A DNA stretch of 64,000 nucleotides from Kerstersia similis (GTDB lineage: Bacteria; Pseudomonadota; Gammaproteobacteria; Burkholderiales; Burkholderiaceae_B). Positions 59,656-64,000 of the stretch are shown one piece after another; the first letter of the stretch is position 1; each line of letters starts with the position of its first letter. The DNA lies in the NCBI RefSeq assembly GCF_965139615.1, contig NZ_CBCSIQ010000013.1:43767-107766 (forward strand), given 5' to 3'. Both the position numbers and the translations under genes were made by a program. Below the pieces are notes generated by a model that saw only the letters and a list, made by a program, of their open reading frames with translations, was not told the origin of the DNA and searched no databases.

Positions 59656-60444
59656 ATGAAAGGTTTGCAAGACAAGGTGTATCTGGTCACGGGTGGCGCT
59701 ACGCGCATTGGCGCGGGTGTGGTGGAGGTGCTGCTGGGTTACGGCGCCCGCGTGGCCATTTTTGATATTGATGCGGATGGCGGGCGCCGTGCCGCTGGCG
59801 ATGACGCATCGCGTGCGGTGTTCCATCAGGTTGATATCACTGATGACGCGGCGCTGCAGGCAGGGATCGAAGCGGTGGCCAAGCATTTCGGCCGGCTTGA
59901 TGGCTTGGTGAATCTGGCGTGTACCTATCTGGATGATGGCCCTGGCTCGGGCCGCGCGGACTGGCTCAAGGCGCTGGATGTGAACGTGGTGAGCGCCATC
60001 CAGGCGGCGTTGGCGGTGCGTCCGCACCTGCAGCGCCAGCAAGGCAGCGCCATTGTGAATTTCACCTCCATTTCGTCCAAGGTAGCGCAGACGGGCCGCT
60101 GGTTGTATCCGGTCTCCAAGGCGGCGTTGTTGCAGGCGACGCGCAATATGGCGCTGGATTTTGCAGCGGACGGCATCCGTGTGAATTCAGTGTCGCCGGG
60201 TTGGATCTGGTCACGGGTGATGGATGAGCTGAGCGGTGGCGACCGCGCCAAAACAGATCGCGTTGCCGCACCGTTCCACATGCTTGGCAGGGTGGGCAAC
60301 CCCGCCGAGGTAGGTGAAGTCGTGGCTTTCCTGTTGTCGGATGCCGCGTCTTTCGTGACAGGCGCTGACTATGCCGTCGATGGCGGCTACTCGGCCATGG
60401 GGCCGGAGCAGGGCAAGCCGGCGATTCCGTTGCTGGCAGGCTGA
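59656..60444 (+). CDS. Short-chain dehydrogenase/reductase, upstream of StyA-like monooxygenase
   Basis: A 262-residue SDR. TGGATRIG at residues 13-20 binds NAD(P), IFDIDADGG suggests NAD preference, and the catalytic part is FTSISSKVAQTGRWLYPVSKAA with Ser, Tyr and Lys. The N-A-C-T in LVNLACTYLDD replaces the usual NNAG. It starts behind AAGGAGAGGGG. It leads a row with a StyA-like monooxygenase and flavin reductase; in known indole-degrading clusters (iif type) an SDR accompanies such a pair and handles the hydroxyindole intermediate, a possible role here. Confidence 0.9.
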   Translation: MKGLQDKVYLVTGGATRIGAGVVEVLLGYGARVAIFDIDADGGRRAAGDDASRAVFHQVDITDDAALQAGIEAVAKHFGRLDGLVNLACTYLDDGPGSGRADWLKALDVNVVSAIQAALAVRPHLQRQQGSAIVNFTSISSKVAQTGRWLYPVSKAALLQATRNMALDFAADGIRVNSVSPGWIWSRVMDELSGGDRAKTDRVAAPFHMLGRVGNPAEVGEVVAFLLSDAASFVTGADYAVDGGYSAMGPEQGKPAIPLLAG

Positions 60445-60570
60445 GCGCCAGGCGGGCATGGCAGCAGGGCCTGTCGTTGGCCCTGTGTTCCTTTCATTTC
60501 AAGCATCGCGCCAAATATGCCGGATCCCATGCCGGCAGGCCGGAAAAATAGAGAAGATCAGGAGAAGACA

Positions 60571-61815
60571 ATGCGCAAGATTGCAATTATCGGTGGTGGC
60601 CAGGCAGGGATGCCGGTGGCGTTCGGGCTGCTGCAGCGCGGCTATGAGGTGTCGGTTTACACCAATCGCACGCCGGATGACATCCGCAATGGCAGGGTCA
60701 TGTCCAGCCAGTGCATGTTCGCCAATGCATTGGATGTGGAAGCGGGATTGGGGATTGATCACTGGGCGGCGGACTGTCCGCCCGTCGAGGGGATAGGTTT
60801 CGCACTGCCCGATCCTGAGCATCCTGGCCGCAAGGCGGTCGATTGGAGCGCCCGTCTGGATCGCGTGGCGCAGGCGGTGGACCAGCGCGTGAAAATGCCG
60901 GCCTGGCTGGAGGAGTTCGCCAAGCGCGGCGGCAATCTGGTGATCGAGGATGTAGGCGTGGCGGAGCTGGAGCGTATCAGCGCCGAGCATGATCTGACTA
61001 TTCTGGCTGCCGGGAAGGGCGAAGTGGTGAAGTTGTTCGAGCGCGATGCCAGCCGTTCGCCTTACGATAAGCCGCAGCGTGCGCTGGCGCTGACCTACGT
61101 GCACGGCCTGGCGCCCACGCCGGAATATTCGCGTGTTTCCTTCAATTTCGTGCCGGGTGTAGGCGAGTATTTCGTGTTTCCGTCGCTGACGCTGTCCGGC
61201 CCTTGCGACATCATGGTGTTCGAGGGGGTGCCGGGCGGCCCCTTGGACCGCTGGCGCGATGTGCAGGGCCCGGCCGACCACCTGGAGCGCAGCCTGGATT
61301 TCCTGCGTACTTTTCTGCCTTGGGAAGCCGACCGTGCCCGCAACGTCGAGCTGACTGACTCGATGGGCTATCTGTCCGGCGCTTTCCCTCCGACCGTGCG
61401 CAAGCCGGTGCTGACCTTGCCGTCGGGCCGCATGGTGTTGGGTATGGGGGATGCGGTGGTCGTCAATGATCCGATTACCGGCCAGGGTTCCAACAATGCG
61501 GCCAAGGCGGCCAAGGTCTATCTGGATGCCATTCTGGCCCGTGGCGAGCAGGCTTATGATCGAGCCTGGATGGAGCAGGTGTTTGAGAGCTATTGGGCCT
61601 ATGCGGGGAAGGTGGTTCAATGGACCAATTCCATGCTGGCGCCGCCCTTGCCGTCGGCCCTCAGTCTGTTGATGGGCGCGCAGGCGCATCCGGCCTTGGC
61701 ACATTTTCTGGCGAATGGTTTCAATCATCCGCCGAGCTATTTCCCGGCCTGGACGGATATGGCCGCGGCCGAAAAACTGATCAGTGATTGTGCGGCCGGC
61801 AGTCTGGCGGCCTGA
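60571..61815 (+). CDS. StyA-like two-component flavoprotein monooxygenase (styrene/indole type)
   Basis: A 414-residue flavin monooxygenase of the styrene monooxygenase group (StyA is 415 residues). It has GGGQAGMPVAFGLLQRG at residues 7-23, SVYTNRTPDDIRNGRV, the group motif SPYDKPQRALAL and GMGDAVVVNDPITGQGSN from residue 291, all as in StyA. Such enzymes use reduced FAD from a separate reductase, encoded next, to epoxidise styrene or oxidise indole to indoxyl or indole oxide. No styrene-oxide isomerase or phenylacetaldehyde dehydrogenase is nearby, so indole or another N-heteroaromatic is more likely. Start ATG 60571; the frame is open to 60517. Confidence 0.88.
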   Translation: MRKIAIIGGGQAGMPVAFGLLQRGYEVSVYTNRTPDDIRNGRVMSSQCMFANALDVEAGLGIDHWAADCPPVEGIGFALPDPEHPGRKAVDWSARLDRVAQAVDQRVKMPAWLEEFAKRGGNLVIEDVGVAELERISAEHDLTILAAGKGEVVKLFERDASRSPYDKPQRALALTYVHGLAPTPEYSRVSFNFVPGVGEYFVFPSLTLSGPCDIMVFEGVPGGPLDRWRDVQGPADHLERSLDFLRTFLPWEADRARNVELTDSMGYLSGAFPPTVRKPVLTLPSGRMVLGMGDAVVVNDPITGQGSNNAAKAAKVYLDAILARGEQAYDRAWMEQVFESYWAYAGKVVQWTNSMLAPPLPSALSLLMGAQAHPALAHFLANGFNHPPSYFPAWTDMAAAEKLISDCAAGSLAA

Positions 61816-61827
61816 AGGAGAAATACC

Positions 61828-62343
61828 ATGTCTGTGTCTTCCATCCAGGAAAAGCCGGCTGTCGTGCTTGATAGCCGTGCCTTCCGGCAGGCGTTGGGGC
61901 ATTTCCCCACGGGGGTTGCGGTCGTGACGACGCGTGGCGCCAATGGCCGGCCGGTGGGGCTGACCATCAATTCGTTTTCCTCGCTGTCCCTGGATCCTCC
62001 GCTGATTCTGTGGAGCCTGGTGAATCATTCTCCCAGTCTGGAGACGTTCCTGGCTTGCAGTCATTTCGCTATCAATATCATGAGCGAGGCCCAGGCGGAG
62101 CTGGCGTTGAATTTTGCCAATCCCAGGGTGGAAGACAAGTTCGCCATGGCCAGCCATATGGATTGCGAGGAAGGGATTCCCCTGATCGACGGTTGCAGCG
62201 CGCGTTTTGTCTGCGAGAATTACCGCAGCCATGAGGGCGGCGATCACCGGTTGTTTATCGGCCGGGTGTTGCGCCATGAGGCCGACGGTCATGCGCCGGC
62301 GGTGTTCCATCAGGGGCGTTTTACGCGTTTGGCCGCAGGCTGA
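61828..62343 (+). CDS. Flavin reductase (StyB/HpaC type)
   Basis: A 171-residue NADH:flavin oxidoreductase with the domain pattern FRQALGHFPTGVAVVTTRG, GLTINSFSSLSLDPPLILW, HFAINIMSEAQ and DHRLFIGRVLRHE. It lies 12 bp behind the StyA-like gene and most likely supplies its reduced flavin. A terminator follows directly. Confidence 0.91.
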   Translation: MSVSSIQEKPAVVLDSRAFRQALGHFPTGVAVVTTRGANGRPVGLTINSFSSLSLDPPLILWSLVNHSPSLETFLACSHFAINIMSEAQAELALNFANPRVEDKFAMASHMDCEEGIPLIDGCSARFVCENYRSHEGGDHRLFIGRVLRHEADGHAPAVFHQGRFTRLAAG

Positions 62344-62349
62344 GCCAGG

Positions 62350-62377
62350 AACGGCATCCGACGGATGCCGTTTTTTT
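62350..62377 (+). terminator. Intrinsic terminator between flavin reductase and FAD oxidoreductase genes
   Basis: AACGGCATCC (62350-62359) pairs with GGATGCCGTT (62363-62372) around a 3-base loop, followed by T to 62377. It lies only 20 bp before the next start codon, so the downstream gene depends on read-through or a promoter in front of the hairpin. Confidence 0.85.
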
Positions 62378-62397
62378 GGAAGGACAGGAGACAAAGA

Positions 62398-63999
62398 ATG
62401 AATAAAAATCCTGATGCCGATGTGATTGTTGTCGGCAGCGGCATGAATTCGCTGGTGTGCGCAGCATTGCTGGCGCAGCGTGGTATGGCAGTGACGGTGC
62501 TGGAGCGCAATCCGGCACCGGGTGGTTGCATCCGGACGGAGAGCCTGTATCCGGGCTATACGCATGAGGTGCTGTCGAGCTGGTATCCGTTGTTTCTGGG
62601 TGGGCCGGCGTACGCCGAGCTGGCCGAGCCGTTGAAGCAGGTTGGCGTCGAGTTTGTTTCCTGCGATTACAGTACTGGCGTTGCCATTCCTGGCGGCCCG
62701 GGTTTGGCGTTGCGCAAGGATATTGCCGATAGCGCGGCGCGGATGAATCAGGTAGCTGCTGGTGATGGCGATGCGTTCGCCGCAATGGCGCAGCGCATGT
62801 TTGGCGCCGATGCCGGGCTGGTGTTCGGCCTGATGGGTAATGATCCCTATAGTTTCGCTACCGCGCGGCTGTTGTTCGGTGAGTGGCGCAAGCGCGGCCT
62901 GGATGGGTTGATGGCTTTTGGTTCGGAAGCGCTGGAGAGTTTGCGGCGTTGGGCGGACAGGTCGATGCACGGGAATGTGAACCGCGCGCTGCTGGCGCCC
63001 TGGGTGCTGCATGGCGGGCTGGGGCCGGATGAAGCGTCGTCCGCGTTGATCGGCAAGTTGACTTGCGCGGCGGTTGTGGCCGGCGGGATGCCGGTCGTCA
63101 AGGGCGGCGGGGCTCGTTTGGTACAGGGTTTTATCGACATTATCAGTGCGGCTGGCGGTTCGGTGCAGACTTCGATGAATGTCGAGCGTGTGCTGGTCGA
63201 GCACGGGCGGGCAGTCGGGGTGCAGGCGGGCGGGCAGACTTTGCGGGCACGGCGCGGCGTGGTGTGCAATGTGACGCCGGGTCAGCTTTACGGGCAGTTG
63301 TTGCCGGCGCTGCCGGAGACGGCCGCAGCTTTGGAGCAGGCGCAGCGTTTCCGGCATGGCCGTGGCGGTATGCAGATTCATTTCACACTGGATCGTTTGC
63401 CCAATTGGTGCGAGCCTGAGCTGCAGCATGTGCCTATGGTGCATGTGACCGAGAGTTTGGAGCAGGTGTGTTTGTCCGTGACCGAGGCGAATAATGGTTG
63501 TTTGCCTGTCCGGCCTACGCTGGCGGTTGGTCAGCCGGTTGCAGTGGATGCGACGCGTGCGCCAGAGGGCGGCTGGATTCTTTGGGTGCAGATGCAGGAT
63601 GTGCCTTCCCGTTTGCGGGGCGATATGGCAGGGGAGATTGCGATTCCCGAGGATGGCTGCTGGAATGAGGCGGTGCGGGAGGCATATGCGGATCGCGTGC
63701 AGGCCCGGCTGGAGACGGTGATGCCAGGTTTGGGTAAGTCTGTGCTGGATCGACGGGCGTTTTCACCCGCCGATCTGGAGGCTTGGAATGTGAATTTGGT
63801 GGGGGGCGATCCTTATTCCGGTGTGTGTTCTCCCGATCAGTTTTTCTGGATGCGTCCTTTTGCCGGAGTGAAGGCAGCACGTACCGGCCGGACGCCCGTG
63901 AAGGATTTGCATCATATCGGCGCGTCGGTGCATCCAGGGCCGGGTTTGGGCGGGCAGTCGGGGTATTTGGCGGCCAAGCGGATTTCGGGGGGGAAGTAG
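62398..63999 (+). CDS. Phytoene-desaturase-like FAD-dependent oxidoreductase
   Basis: A 533-residue flavoprotein of the CrtI/PYROXD2-like group. The dinucleotide motif VVGSGMNSLVCAALLAQRG starts at residue 11, followed by VLERNPAPGGCIRTE; a second region GGGARLVQGFIDIISAAGG and the C-terminal FAD-contact GASVHPGPGLGGQSGYLAAK are typical. Members desaturate or oxidise hydrophobic substrates; many are uncharacterised. The ATG at 62398 follows AGGAG, and the stop is the last codon of the window. Codons ending in T and TTG are more frequent towards the end than in neighbours. Role: possible later oxidation step after the monooxygenase. Confidence 0.85.
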   Translation: MNKNPDADVIVVGSGMNSLVCAALLAQRGMAVTVLERNPAPGGCIRTESLYPGYTHEVLSSWYPLFLGGPAYAELAEPLKQVGVEFVSCDYSTGVAIPGGPGLALRKDIADSAARMNQVAAGDGDAFAAMAQRMFGADAGLVFGLMGNDPYSFATARLLFGEWRKRGLDGLMAFGSEALESLRRWADRSMHGNVNRALLAPWVLHGGLGPDEASSALIGKLTCAAVVAGGMPVVKGGGARLVQGFIDIISAAGGSVQTSMNVERVLVEHGRAVGVQAGGQTLRARRGVVCNVTPGQLYGQLLPALPETAAALEQAQRFRHGRGGMQIHFTLDRLPNWCEPELQHVPMVHVTESLEQVCLSVTEANNGCLPVRPTLAVGQPVAVDATRAPEGGWILWVQMQDVPSRLRGDMAGEIAIPEDGCWNEAVREAYADRVQARLETVMPGLGKSVLDRRAFSPADLEAWNVNLVGGDPYSGVCSPDQFFWMRPFAGVKAARTGRTPVKDLHHIGASVHPGPGLGGQSGYLAAKRISGGK

Positions 64000-64000
64000 G

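Noticed and set aside
60571..61815. Firm call as styrene monooxygenase styA
   Set aside because: Family fits, but no styrene-oxide isomerase or phenylacetaldehyde dehydrogenase is nearby; substrate left open.
60499..63444. Very long open frame (981 codons) on the minus strand
   Set aside because: It lies opposite three well-recognised plus-strand genes; its protein is rich in His, Arg, Gln and Pro with no domain, as expected for the antisense of GC-rich genes.
1..64000. CRISPR arrays, insertion sequences, tRNA or rRNA genes
   Set aside because: I looked for regular spacer-repeat patterns, transposase motifs and tRNA cloverleaf signatures and found none that I could support.

Overview
The window (GC about 60 percent) looks like chromosome of a betaproteobacterium of the Burkholderiales, most likely Alcaligenaceae (Bordetella/Achromobacter/Alcaligenes/Kerstersia type). 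Reasons: gene content (phaB with a pta/ackA pair, panD-panB-panC, cstA, kdp, two TRAP systems, several MarR regulators next to aromatic catabolism) and codon use. I see no rRNA, tRNA, insertion sequence, phage gene or CRISPR array.

Layout. 1-1.65 kb: end of a polysaccharide locus (GT2 glycosyltransferase cut by the window edge, sugar-phosphate transferase). 1.8-13 kb: housekeeping and central metabolism (EamA exporter, phaB-pta-ackA, MFS transporter, panDBC, a two-component system). 13-15.4 kb: cstA and its YbdD partner, divergent from the two-component system. 15.7-19.8 kb: YjaB-type acetyltransferase with DUF2239, then MarR-FUSC exporter and a second MarR. 20-33 kb: catabolic block 1 (two-subunit indolepyruvate/aryl-2-oxoacid:ferredoxin oxidoreductase; MarR; thioesterase; anthraniloyl/salicylyl-CoA monooxygenase-reductase; gentisate-dioxygenase-type cupin; FAH hydrolase; nitrilase-superfamily hydrolase; maleate isomerase; isatin-hydrolase-type cyclase), closed by a strong terminator. 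34-44 kb: catabolic block 2 (Rieske oxygenase with reductase, CoA ligase, thiolase-like protein plus DUF35 partner, SDR, TRAP transporter). 44-46 kb: YdhR-like protein and a glutamine-amidotransferase. 45.8-54 kb: kdp operon in the order F-(small ORF)-A-C-B-D-E. 54-64 kb: catabolic block 3 (TRAP operon with a PanE-like reductase on the minus strand; outer-membrane transporter, SDR, StyA/StyB-like monooxygenase pair and an FAD oxidoreductase on the plus strand).

Main idea. Blocks 1 and 3 can be read as one route for an indole-type compound: a StyA/StyB-like monooxygenase and an SDR oxidise the indole ring towards isatin, the cyclase opens isatin to isatinate (2-aminophenylglyoxylate), the ferredoxin oxidoreductase could turn this aryl-2-oxoacid into 2-aminobenzoyl-CoA, the monooxygenase-reductase 5-hydroxylates it and the thioesterase frees 5-hydroxyanthranilate. 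A gentisate-dioxygenase homologue cutting 5-hydroxyanthranilate between C1 and C2 would give an amide, maleamylpyruvate. The next three genes, in order, could then hydrolyse it to maleamate plus pyruvate, deamidate maleamate to maleate, and isomerise maleate to fumarate. This is inference. The plainer alternative is salicylyl-CoA to gentisate.

Independent support for a common regulon comes from DNA: promoters of four of these operons share an AT-rich core (ATAAATAAAATATTCA and close variants) in the same orientation, and two of them, 24 kb apart on opposite strands, align without gaps over 68 bp.
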